Below are positions 47,757-54,924 of a stretch of 54,924 nucleotides of DNA, piece after piece. The stretch comes from Ferruginibacter sp. (GTDB lineage: Bacteria > Bacteroidota > Bacteroidia > Chitinophagales > Chitinophagaceae): assembly GCA_025350645.1 (NCBI GenBank), contig JANXXM010000159.1, positions 1-54,924 on the forward strand, written 5' to 3'. The translations under genes and the position numbers were made by a program. The first letter of the stretch is position 1, and every line of letters starts with the position of its first letter. The notes below the pieces were generated by a model. The model made no database searches. It had not been told where the DNA came from and saw only the letters and a program-made list of their open reading frames with translations.

Positions 47757-48503
47757 ATGAATTTTGGAAAAGAATTTGAAAAATACGCAGTAAAGCATAA
47801 AAGTATTAGCAGTAATACATTAGATAGTTATATAAAGCATTCCGCACCCCTTGCCCTGGCATCTGTTCCATTTTTGGCAGATGGATTAGGTAACAATGTA
47901 ACAAACCTTACCCCAAATATTATAGAGGAACGACCCATGAATGTGGCTGTAATGGATGTATATAGCAGGCTAATGATGGATCGTATCATTTTTTTGGGAT
48001 ACCCTATAAATGATGAAGTAGCCAATATCGTTACCGCCCAACTGCTTTTTTTAGAAAGTACAGATCGTCTCAGAGATATACAAATGTACATCAACTGCCC
48101 TGGCGGCGGGGTGTACGCAGGGTTGGGTATGTATGACACTATGCAATTTATTACTCCAGAAATTGCAACAATATGTACAGGTATGGCAGCAAGTATGGGT
48201 CAGGTATTAATGTGTGCCGGCGCAAAAGGAAAACGCACTGCACTTAAACACAGTCGTATAATGATGCATCAGCCTAGTGCAGGAGCAATGGGGCAGGCAA
48301 GCGATGTGGAAATAACAGTGAATGAAATAAAGAAAGTGAAGAATGAATTATATAGTATCATTAGCCACCACACCGGGCAAACAATAGAAAAAATAGCAGA
48401 AGATTGCCATAGAGATAAATGGATGACAGCAGCCGAGGCAAAGGGATATGGTTTGGTAGACGAAGTATTATTAACAAACCCACGAAAAACTAAAAAAGAT
48501 TAG
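47757..48503 (+). CDS. clpP: ClpP-family protease subunit, extended N-terminus (paralog 1)
   Basis: This 248-aa serine protease subunit has the triad Ser146 (GMAASMGQ), His171 (MMHQPS) and Asp220 (HRDKWM), so it should be active. The N-terminal part is about 30-40 residues longer than in paralog 2. It may be a processed propeptide or alter the axial pore. ClpP forms a 14-subunit chamber fed by ClpX. It lies 114 nt before the second clpP and 1 kb before clpX, which suggests that the two paralogs may form mixed rings. A better start further inside cannot be excluded. Confidence 0.94.
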   Translation: MNFGKEFEKYAVKHKSISSNTLDSYIKHSAPLALASVPFLADGLGNNVTNLTPNIIEERPMNVAVMDVYSRLMMDRIIFLGYPINDEVANIVTAQLLFLESTDRLRDIQMYINCPGGGVYAGLGMYDTMQFITPEIATICTGMAASMGQVLMCAGAKGKRTALKHSRIMMHQPSAGAMGQASDVEITVNEIKKVKNELYSIISHHTGQTIEKIAEDCHRDKWMTAAEAKGYGLVDEVLLTNPRKTKKD

Positions 48504-48617
48504 TGATGAGCGAAGCATTAAAATTTATTTCGGCTAAAATGGAGAAATAAATATTAAATATTTTAACCTAACTACTTTTTACTTTTAAAATTTAATTAAA
48601 AAGAAAAAAAATTAATA

Positions 48618-49247
48618 ATGAATAGCTTTTACAATAAAATAATCCGTATGGATGATGAAGAGGAACAAGAACCAAAAGAATTGCCGGGTAACCCAATGGA
48701 AAAAATGATGGCAGGGTGGCAGTTTGATAAAAAATTTATAGAGCAGCGTAAAGTATTTTTATGGGGAGCTGTAGATGATAAAAGTGCTAAAGATATTACT
48801 GACAGGCTTATGTATCTGGAAGCAATAGACCCTGGTAAAGAGATTATTTTTTACATAAACAGTCCGGGAGGAGTAGTTACCAGCGGCATGGTTATTTATG
48901 ATACTATGCAAATGATAACTTCCCCGGTAAGTACAATATGCATGGGTATGGCAGCCAGTATGGGCAGCATTCTTTTAAGTGGGGGCGAAAAAGGAAAGCG
49001 TTTTATTTTCCCTAGTGGCGAAGTAATGATACACCAGCCCAGCGGTGGTGGCCGTGGTGTAAGTGCCGACCTGGAAATAATGGCCATACAAATGCAAAAA
49101 GTAAAGGACATGGGTGCCGAAATACTGGCAAAAAACTGTGGTAAAACAAAAGAACAGATCATGAAAGATTTTGACAGGGATTATTGGATGGATGCCAAAG
49201 AATCAGTAACGTATGGTATTGTAGATGCTGTGGTGGAAAAATTATAG
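48618..49247 (+). CDS. clpP: ATP-dependent Clp protease proteolytic subunit (paralog 2)
   Basis: This 209-aa protein has standard ClpP length with triad Ser114 (GMAASMGSIL), His139 (MIHQPSGG) and Asp188 (DRDYWM). INSPGGVVTSGM is the substrate-strand region. It degrades unfolded or tagged proteins with ClpX. It differs clearly from paralog 1 in the N-terminus and in the helix after the catalytic Ser (ILLSGGEKGKRF against VLMCAGAKGKRT), so the duplication is old. A strong terminator follows, so clpX has its own transcript. Confidence 0.95.
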   Translation: MNSFYNKIIRMDDEEEQEPKELPGNPMEKMMAGWQFDKKFIEQRKVFLWGAVDDKSAKDITDRLMYLEAIDPGKEIIFYINSPGGVVTSGMVIYDTMQMITSPVSTICMGMAASMGSILLSGGEKGKRFIFPSGEVMIHQPSGGGRGVSADLEIMAIQMQKVKDMGAEILAKNCGKTKEQIMKDFDRDYWMDAKESVTYGIVDAVVEKL

Positions 49248-49268
49248 ATATTAAACCGGTTTGCAATT

Positions 49269-49311
49269 AAGGTTTTGAAACTGTGTTCATTTACAGTATC
49301 AAAACCTTTTT
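49269..49311 (+). terminator. Terminator after the second clpP
   Basis: Stem 49269-49283 pairs with 49294-49308 (14 of 15 positions; one mismatch), loop 10 nt, followed by TTT. It starts 22 nt after the clpP stop and separates it from clpX. Confidence 0.8.
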
Positions 49312-49424
49312 GATTAAATTGAATAAGTTTACATGCAAATTTTTTGCTGGTAGCTTAAAGGCGTAGCTTATGCAACATTTTAAACTGTTTTATTGTCTTC
49401 ATTAGGCAATGGTAAACCGTTGCT

Positions 49425-49432
49425 TATCTTTG
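49425..49432 (+). promoter_or_regulatory. -10 box for clpX
   Basis: TATCTTTG is a full match to TAnnTTTG and lies 42 nt before the clpX ATG. No good TTTG is found 19-21 nt upstream, so only the -10 part is supported. Confidence 0.4.
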
Positions 49433-49474
49433 CGGATCCTAACTATAGGAACTTAGTATTAAAAAGAATTAATT

Positions 49475-50710
49475 ATGGCCAAACAACAAATATTACATTG
49501 CTCCTTTTGTGGAAGAAACAGGGAGGATGTAAAAATACTTATTGCAGGGCAGGATGGGCATATATGTGAAAACTGTGTAGAGCATGCTAATGAAATTATA
49601 GGGCAGGAACTTGGTGTAGCCGAAGAAGCAAAGCCAGCCACTGCTTACAAACTCACTATAAAAAAGCCAATCGAAATAAAAAAATTTTTAGATGAATATG
49701 TAATAGGGCAAGATGATGCAAAGAAAATATTGGCAGTAGCAGTTTATAACCATTACAAAAGACTTAATCAAAAAATAGATAATGATGTAGAAATAGAAAA
49801 GAGCAATATTATTATGGTAGGCGAAACGGGTACTGGTAAAACATTGCTTGCAAAAACAATAGCACGTATGCTTAATGTACCCTTTGCTATTGTAGATGCC
49901 ACCGTTTTTACAGAAGCCGGCTATGTGGGCGAAGATGTGGAAAGTATGCTGAGCCGTTTATTACAGGTATGTAATTACGATGTGGCAGCAGCAGAAAAAG
50001 GAATAGTATTTATAGATGAAATAGATAAAGTGGGCCGCAAAAGCGATAACCCCAGTATTACCAGAGATGTAAGTGGCGAAGGTGTGCAGCAAGGACTTTT
50101 AAAATTATTAGAAGGAAGCGAAGTATTGGTGCCGCCACAAGGCGGACGAAAACACCCGGAGCAGAAACTTGTAAAAGTAAATACACAAAACATACTCTTT
50201 ATTTGCGGTGGAGCATTTAGTGGTATAGATAAAATTATCGCCCGCAGGGTAAATACTAATGCTATTGGCTTTAATGTAAATAAAAGTCTTCAGCAGTTTC
50301 AGGAAGATAACCTGCTGCAATATGTAAGTGCGCCGGATCTAAAAACATTTGGCCTTATACCAGAGCTTTTGGGAAGGCTGCCCGTGGTCACTTACCTTAA
50401 CCCGCTGGATGCAGAAACCTTAAAGAATATTTTAACAGAACCCAAAAACTCTTTGGTAAAGCAGTTCACAAAATTATTTGATATAGAAGGTATAGCCTTA
50501 AAGTTTGAAAATGAGGTGCTGGATTTTATGGTACAAAAAGCATTAGAATATAAACTGGGTGCCCGTGGTTTGAGAAGTATCTGCGAAAGTATACTTACCG
50601 ATGCTATGTATGAACTGCCCAGCCAGAAAGTAAAGAGTTTTGATGTAACATTAGAGTATGCCATGCGTAAGTTTAATACCAGTAAGTTGAGTATGCTAAA
50701 AGTGGCGTAG
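49475..50710 (+). CDS. clpX: Clp protease ATP-binding subunit ClpX
   Basis: This 411-aa AAA+ unfoldase has the N-terminal zinc-binding domain with Cys9, Cys12, Cys31 and Cys34 (CSFC...CENC). The Walker A GETGTGKT is at 116-123, and Walker B ends in Asp181-Glu182 of VFIDEID. The sensor 2 region GARGLRS is near the C-terminus. It recognises and unfolds substrates, including ssrA-tagged proteins, and feeds them to ClpP. Full length, own promoter and terminator. Confidence 0.98.
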   Translation: MAKQQILHCSFCGRNREDVKILIAGQDGHICENCVEHANEIIGQELGVAEEAKPATAYKLTIKKPIEIKKFLDEYVIGQDDAKKILAVAVYNHYKRLNQKIDNDVEIEKSNIIMVGETGTGKTLLAKTIARMLNVPFAIVDATVFTEAGYVGEDVESMLSRLLQVCNYDVAAAEKGIVFIDEIDKVGRKSDNPSITRDVSGEGVQQGLLKLLEGSEVLVPPQGGRKHPEQKLVKVNTQNILFICGGAFSGIDKIIARRVNTNAIGFNVNKSLQQFQEDNLLQYVSAPDLKTFGLIPELLGRLPVVTYLNPLDAETLKNILTEPKNSLVKQFTKLFDIEGIALKFENEVLDFMVQKALEYKLGARGLRSICESILTDAMYELPSQKVKSFDVTLEYAMRKFNTSKLSMLKVA

Positions 50711-50739
50711 TTTATTTATTATGAAATAATATTCTTTAC

Positions 50740-50771
50740 ATAGCTGCTTTTTTAAAGCAGCTATTTTTTTT
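50740..50771 (+). terminator. Terminator after clpX
   Basis: A perfect 11-bp stem (50740-50750 and 50754-50764; ATAGCTGCTTT/AAAGCAGCTAT) with a 3-nt loop and a run of T. It starts 30 nt after the clpX stop. Confidence 0.92.
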
Positions 50772-50861
50772 GAACATTTATTCCGGTGTCAAAAATATTA
50801 CCCCTGAAAAATAAAATATCTTTATACAGGTAATTATTTTAAACCACAGAACAACTTTTTT

Positions 50862-53423
50862 ATGAATTCACAATATGCAAACGGTTTACAGGAGTTCAAT
50901 AATAAAGTGGCTATAAAATTTCAATTGTATAACAGCTTATTTTCTGCATTACCTTTTCATAAAATAGAAAAAACAGGTATTCTTTTATCTATGTTTCAAA
51001 ACCTATGCGACGAAGGATTTAAAAAACTACAAAGTCCCACGGAAATAATATCGTCTTTTTTTGAAAAACATACTGTTTATAAAGAGGAGCACGAAAAACT
51101 CGATATGCTTTTTCGCATGATTCAATATGTGGAAAGGCAAGTAGTTTTATTTGATGCACTGGAAGATGCTGCCTTTACTTCTGTTACGGATATTGGTGGT
51201 GCAGGCACTTTGAAACAATTGCAACTGGAAATTACCCAGTACAAAAAAGAATATGCTCTTGCAAAAAAGCTGCAGGATTTTTCTTTGCAACTAGTGCTTA
51301 CAGCGCATCCTACACAGTTTTATCCAGGCCCGGTATTGGGCATCATAAACGACCTTTCTAAAGCACTCGGCGAAAATGATGTGGCAAAAATAAATATTTA
51401 CCTGCAGCAGTTGGGTAAAACACCTTTTTTAAATAAACAACGTCCTACACCTTTTGATGAAGCCATAAGTTTAATTTGGTACCTGGAGAATGTTTTTTAT
51501 ACAGCAGCAGGAAGAATAGCAGAGATATTAAAGTTGCACTATCCAGATATATTACCCGAAAAAAAATCTATATTCAATATGGGTTTTTGGCCGGGAGGAG
51601 ACAGAGATGGTAATCCCTTTGTAACAGCAGATACTACAATAAATGTGGCCGCCGCATTAAGAGGAAGCATCATAAAATGTTATTACCTGGATATAAGAAG
51701 ACTCAAACAAAGACTTACTTTTAAAGGGATTGATGTTATTTTAACAGGGCTGGAAAAACAACTTTATGATAATATTTTTATACCCGGGCACAAAACAGCA
51801 TTAACAAAGGCAGATATTATTACAGCATTGGAAAAGGTAAAAGATATTATTGTTTACCAGCACAACGGATTGTTTTTGTATTTGATTACAAATCTCATTA
51901 GCAAAGTAAATATTTTTGGGTTGCATTTTGCTTCGCTGGATGTGCGGCAGGAAAGCAGCGTACATGATATGGTTTTGCAAAATATTTATGGCGATACGTA
52001 CAGTAAATTGTCATCAGCAGAAAAAATAAATTTTCTCACCCATGCGCCCGAAATCAATATAGAACAAAATTATGAAGAGCCACTGGTAGCCGATACCATA
52101 AATAGTATAAAGGGAATAAAAAAAATACAGAAACAAAACGGTGAGGCTGGCTGCAACAGGTACATTATAAGCCAGTGCAGCACTGCCCTTAATGTAATGG
52201 AAGTGTATGGGTTATTTTTAGGCACCGGATGGCAAAAGCAATATTTGTTTATTGATATTGTACCGCTTTTTGAAACCATAGAAGATTTGCAGAATGCTGC
52301 TATGGTGATGGCAGAATTATACACTAATGAAATATACAAACAACACCTTTGCTTAAGAAATAACCGCCAAACCATTATGCTTGGTTTTAGTGATGGCACT
52401 AAGGATGGCGGCTACCTTATGGCAAATTTTGGTATTTACAACGCTAAAAAAACGCTCACAGAAATTTCGCGGCAACACAATATTGATGTTGTTTTTTTCG
52501 ATGGGCGGGGAGGCCCGCCCTCCCGCGGAGGTGGAAAAACCCACCAGTTTTATGCAAGTATGGGCAATGATATTAGCAACAAAGAAATACAGCTTACTAT
52601 ACAGGGGCAAACAGTGAGTTCCAATTTTGGATCGGTAGCTGCTGCACAGTATAATATTGAACAACTGATACATGCTGGGTTAAGCAACAATATTTTTACA
52701 AATAAAGAAATAACCCTGGAGCCAGGTGAAGAGGCATTGCTGAGAAATCTTTCTGAAAAAAGTTTCGACACCTATCTGCAGTTAAAAAATCACCCTGACT
52801 TTTTGGAATACCTAGCCCATATAAGCCCTGTAAAATTTTATGCGCAAACCAATATTGCAAGCAGGCCTGGCAAAAGAAATACCAGTAATAAATTAATTTT
52901 AAAAGACCTGCGTGCAATCCCGTTTGTAGGGGCATGGGCACAAATGAAACAAAATGTAACAGGTTATTTTGGTGTGGGTACAGCACTGGCAGCATTGGAA
53001 AAGACAGGTAAATTTTCTACAGCAAAAGAGTTGTATAATAGTTCCTTATTTTTTAAAACACTCATGGATAATTGTGAAATGGTAATGAAGAAATGTTTTT
53101 TTCCTTTAACAGCTTATTTGAGCAAAGATGAAAAGTATGGTGAAATATGGAATATAATTTTTGAAGAATTTGAACTCACTAAGAAATATGTTTTACAACT
53201 TAGCGGAAAAACAGAATTAATGGGCGATTATCCTGTAGATAATTTATCAATCATAATGCGGGAAAAAATTATTTTGCCTTCTCTTACCATACAGCAATAT
53301 GCAATAAATAAAATAAGGGAAATGGATGAACAATTTCTTAATTCTCCCATGCGGGAAACGTATGAGAAACTGGTTATCCGTTCTTCGTTTGGTATTATTA
53401 ACGCAGGAAGAAACGCTGTATAA
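50862..53423 (+). CDS. ppc: Phosphoenolpyruvate carboxylase
   Basis: This 853-aa cytoplasmic enzyme adds bicarbonate to phosphoenolpyruvate to make oxaloacetate, refilling the TCA cycle. The catalytic His149 lies in LTAHPTQ. GFWPGGDRDGNP, the substrate loop GFSDGTKDGG and FFDGRGGPPSRGGG (the flexible Gly-Arg loop) are all present. The protein is close to the usual 850-950 aa. The C-terminus is RSSFGIINAGRNAV rather than the NTG of proteobacterial enzymes, a common variation. A small amber-broken frame follows after 22 nt. Confidence 0.97.
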   Translation: MNSQYANGLQEFNNKVAIKFQLYNSLFSALPFHKIEKTGILLSMFQNLCDEGFKKLQSPTEIISSFFEKHTVYKEEHEKLDMLFRMIQYVERQVVLFDALEDAAFTSVTDIGGAGTLKQLQLEITQYKKEYALAKKLQDFSLQLVLTAHPTQFYPGPVLGIINDLSKALGENDVAKINIYLQQLGKTPFLNKQRPTPFDEAISLIWYLENVFYTAAGRIAEILKLHYPDILPEKKSIFNMGFWPGGDRDGNPFVTADTTINVAAALRGSIIKCYYLDIRRLKQRLTFKGIDVILTGLEKQLYDNIFIPGHKTALTKADIITALEKVKDIIVYQHNGLFLYLITNLISKVNIFGLHFASLDVRQESSVHDMVLQNIYGDTYSKLSSAEKINFLTHAPEINIEQNYEEPLVADTINSIKGIKKIQKQNGEAGCNRYIISQCSTALNVMEVYGLFLGTGWQKQYLFIDIVPLFETIEDLQNAAMVMAELYTNEIYKQHLCLRNNRQTIMLGFSDGTKDGGYLMANFGIYNAKKTLTEISRQHNIDVVFFDGRGGPPSRGGGKTHQFYASMGNDISNKEIQLTIQGQTVSSNFGSVAAAQYNIEQLIHAGLSNNIFTNKEITLEPGEEALLRNLSEKSFDTYLQLKNHPDFLEYLAHISPVKFYAQTNIASRPGKRNTSNKLILKDLRAIPFVGAWAQMKQNVTGYFGVGTALAALEKTGKFSTAKELYNSSLFFKTLMDNCEMVMKKCFFPLTAYLSKDEKYGEIWNIIFEEFELTKKYVLQLSGKTELMGDYPVDNLSIIMREKIILPSLTIQQYAINKIREMDEQFLNSPMRETYEKLVIRSSFGIINAGRNAV

Positions 53424-53445
53424 AAATTAAAGAGACAAAATTTCA

Positions 53446-53574
53446 ATGGCGCAATCACTTATTATTATTGCAATTATACTGTTGTTTTTTGCCTGTTATT
53501 TACTTGCCCGCAAAGATGATAAAATACTGGATTTGCAGAAAAGGCTGGATATTGTAGAACAAAAAACAGCTTAG
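53446..53574 (+). CDS. Open 42-aa N-terminal segment of the amber-interrupted frame
   Basis: If the amber codons are true stops, this is the only part that would be made by normal initiation directly behind ppc: a one-helix membrane peptide with a short charged tail. The start ATG follows the ppc stop by 22 nt, so it is likely on the same transcript. Whether it is translated alone is unknown. Confidence 0.35.
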   Translation: MAQSLIIIAIILLFFACYLLARKDDKILDLQKRLDIVEQKTA

Positions 53575-53772
53575 AAAATAGTAAGTCGTTTATTATTTGT
53601 AGAACTAAAATCTGTAAACAGCATGCTGGATACTTTAAACAATTGTTTTTACCGGATAGATGAAAATGGCGACTATGATATTGATAAGGAGTACAGGCTT
53701 GTAGAAGTAATGGATGACTGGTAGGAATATCTTTCTAGAGAAGATCTGGATATAGTAAATAAAATAAAATAG
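53446..53772 (+). pseudogene. Small membrane/coiled-coil protein frame interrupted by two in-frame TAG codons
   Basis: A single reading frame runs from ATG 53446 to a stop at 53770-53772 with no TAA or TGA, but with TAG at 53572-53574 and 53722-53724. Segment 1 (42 aa) is a membrane helix (SLIIIAIILLFFACYLL) followed by a charged helix (DDKILDLQKRLDIVEQ). Segment 2 (49 aa) holds KIVSRLLFVELKSVNSML and acidic EVMDDW. Segment 3 (15 aa) is EYLSREDLDIVNKIK. The segments read as one protein of about 106 residues. TAG is an ordinary stop elsewhere here (both clpP genes, clpX, the HAD gene), so general recoding is unlikely. This is either a recent pseudogene with two amber changes (for example CAG to TAG), a readthrough gene, or sequence error. 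The family is not recognised. Confidence 0.55.
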
Positions 53773-53797
53773 AAGTTATAAAAATAATCCAAATTAT

Positions 53798-54268
53798 TTA
53801 TTTCTGATTTATGACTACAGCCCGGTTAAATCCTTCTTCTAAAGAAATAAATGTTTCTGTGCGCTCAATACCTTTTATTTTTTGAAGGTCATCATGCAAT
53901 ACCTTTCTTAGTTGCGTAATATCTGTACATACAATTTCTATAAACATACTGTAGTTGCCAGTAATATAATTGAGCCGTACTATTTCGGGTATTTTTTTAA
54001 GCTCTTTTGCCACAGTATCGTATAAAGAGCTTTTCTCTAAATATATTCCTACAAAAGCAGCACAGTCATAACCCAGCAAGCGGGTATCTACATTAAGTCT
54101 TGTGCCTCTTACAATATTAAGATCTTTCAGTTTTTTTATGCGTACGTGGATAGTGCCGCTGCTCACAAAAAATTTCTTTCCCAATTCTTCATAAGAAATA
54201 TCCGCATTATTCATCATTTCGTTAATGAGATCAATATCTAATTTGTCAATATTTAATTTGGAAGGCAT
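53798..54268 (-). CDS. Lrp/AsnC-family transcriptional regulator
   Basis: This 156-aa DNA-binding protein has an N-terminal helix-turn-helix (about 8-55: LDIDLINEMMNNADISYEELGKKF, then the recognition helix around SSGTIHVRIKKL). A RAM/AsnC ligand-binding domain (about 70-150: CAAFVGIYLEKSS, VRLNYITGNYSMFIEIVC, ETFISLEEG) follows. Such proteins form octamers or dimers and sense amino acids. It runs convergent to the ppc side and divergent from the tRNA-like gene. The region in front of its start shows no clear TAnnTTTG box. Confidence 0.95.
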   Translation of the reverse strand: MPSKLNIDKLDIDLINEMMNNADISYEELGKKFFVSSGTIHVRIKKLKDLNIVRGTRLNVDTRLLGYDCAAFVGIYLEKSSLYDTVAKELKKIPEIVRLNYITGNYSMFIEIVCTDITQLRKVLHDDLQKIKGIERTETFISLEEGFNRAVVINQK

Positions 54269-54422
54269 TTATGTTGTTATTTTTTGTAAATATCTAATAT
54301 AATTATTCATTTACTGATTTTTTTCCATATTTTCAAAATATTTGTTGAAATATATCTAAGCATAGTGTAAATAGCTTTATCTTTACTTTATCAAACAGAA
54401 ATTGGTAAAGACCAAAATATAC

Positions 54423-54594
54423 TGTGGGGTGATGAAATTTTTGGCAGACATGCCCCCTTGTCTCGGGGGTGGGGATAACAGGACAAACGCAGCATAGAGC
54501 CGGTTTTTTAGCAATAATGAACCGACCGGGGTCGACCACCGAACTTTGTACTGCAGCTAACTGCCCCGTGAAGGTTCGAACCCTTCCCCTACAG
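54423..54594 (+). ncRNA. tRNA-like RNA with GUC anticodon arm and a ~100-nt variable region
   Basis: The ends fold like a tRNA. Acceptor TGTGGGG (54423-54429) pairs with CCCTACA (54587-54593), including one G-U pair; the discriminator is G54594. D arm: ATG/CAT (54432-54434, 54449-54451) with a GGCAGA loop. Anticodon arm: CCCCC/GGGGG (54453-54457, 54465-54469) with 7-nt loop TTGTCTC, anticodon GTC (Asp). T arm: GAAGG/CCTTC with loop TTCGAAC (54570-54586). Between anticodon and T arms are 100 nt (54470-54569) instead of 4-20. This part begins TGGGG and ends CCCCG, which can pair, and holds an inner hairpin CGGTT/AACCG. G73, C38 and GUC are aspartate identity features, but T37 is unusual. Alternatives are an intron-bearing or expanded tRNA, a decayed tRNA, or a tmRNA-like molecule. 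Confidence 0.6.
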
Positions 54595-54860
54595 CTTTTT
54601 GAGTGATTATTTTTCCATCTTATAGAAAATATGAAGAATTTTCACACAGGTATTTTATCTAAGTATAATGGTATTTTATTCATTGAAATTTAAACGTTAT
54701 TATAGTTTCAACAAATTAAAGCATAGACATTATGTGGTCTATATTTTTTGGTATACAAAAATTAAAATATCATTATAAAATATTAATAGTGTCCTAAACG
54801 TTTTATTTAGTTAATAAAGTTATTGATTTTACTGCTTTTCGATGAGCTATCGTATATTTT

Positions 54861-54924
54861 TTAAAACAGAACCCCCTGTGCTGATATTGGAGGGTCATCA
54901 ATATGCTCTTCGTAGGGTTTGTCT
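54861..54924 (-). CDS. C-terminal end of a gene cut by the right window edge
   Basis: On the minus strand a frame enters from the edge, encodes DKPYEEHIDDPPISAQGVLF and stops with TAA at 54861-54863. The piece is too short to assign. The interval 54595-54860 before it is A/T-rich and I see no gene or strong hairpin there. Confidence 0.3.
   Translation of the reverse strand, partial: DKPYEEHIDDPPISAQGVLF

Noticed and set aside
48506-48550. 14-codon frame (MSEALKFISAKMEK) just after the first clpP
   Set aside because: Too short to separate from chance and has no further support.
54470-54569. Group I intron in the tRNA-like gene
   Set aside because: At 100 nt it is too short, lies after the anticodon stem rather than in the loop, and I see no P7/G-site core.
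54423-54594. Canonical tmRNA (ssrA)
   Set aside because: Only 172 nt instead of 300-400, a real anticodon arm is present, no pseudoknot set, no A-L-A-A-like tag, and the third acceptor pair is not the G-U needed for alanine in the 7-bp fold.
54423-54594. Amber suppressor tRNA for the broken frame nearby
   Set aside because: The anticodon loop reads GUC on a strong 5-bp stem; no alternative 7-nt loop with CUA can be folded convincingly.

Overview
The window reads as Bacteroidota DNA, most likely a member of the Chitinophagaceae or a close relative. Reasons: A+T-rich sequence; promoters of the TTTG / TAnnTTTG type; a SusC/SusD pair; a type IX secretion (CHU_C-type) sorting domain; a DUF4834 protein; a rimP-nusA-infB operon; and endo-beta-1,2-glucanase-like GH144 enzymes, a family founded on a Chitinophaga protein. 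No mobile element or CRISPR array was seen. Both window edges cut through reading frames.

Region 1 (1-8320, almost all minus strand) is mostly housekeeping: a partial radical SAM/SPASM protein, the C-terminal half of a split transketolase, galE, a long PurF-type amidotransferase, an outer-membrane barrel protein, a T9SS type B cargo protein, and a CAU-anticodon tRNA.

Region 2 (about 8400-41527, all plus strand) is a 33-kb polysaccharide utilisation locus. It opens with a promoter and a leader of about 180 nt, then SusC, SusD and a LamG-domain lipoprotein. A seven-heme cytochrome c and an FG-GAP/UnbV lipoprotein follow, overlapping by 4 nt. The enzymes are GH30, three GH144, GH31, GH43-like, GH97, two GH3, an SGNH esterase and an alpha/beta-hydrolase. 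A phytanoyl-CoA-dioxygenase-like enzyme, a DoxX membrane protein and a TIM-barrel isomerase sit among them. The likely flow is surface capture and cutting of a beta-1,2-linked (or mixed) glucan by SusD, LamG and GH144/GH30, import by SusC, trimming of alpha- and beta-linked branches in the periplasm, and final release of glucose by GH3. No regulator is encoded in the locus. A patch of gene decay (21987-23650) interrupts it and includes a sterol desaturase fused to the first part of a phosphodiesterase gene.

Region 3 (41567-53423) is conserved core: a HAD phosphatase, DUF4834, rimP-nusA-infB with a leader hairpin, two different clpP genes, clpX and ppc.

Region 4 (53446-54924) is the strangest. 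Right after ppc lies one continuous reading frame of 108 codons before its terminal stop, interrupted by two in-frame amber codons and itself ending in amber. Then come an Lrp/AsnC regulator on the minus strand and a tRNA-like gene of about 172 nt. That gene has good acceptor, D, anticodon (GUC) and T arms but about 100 nt where the variable loop should be. These two items are my best candidates for something undescribed.
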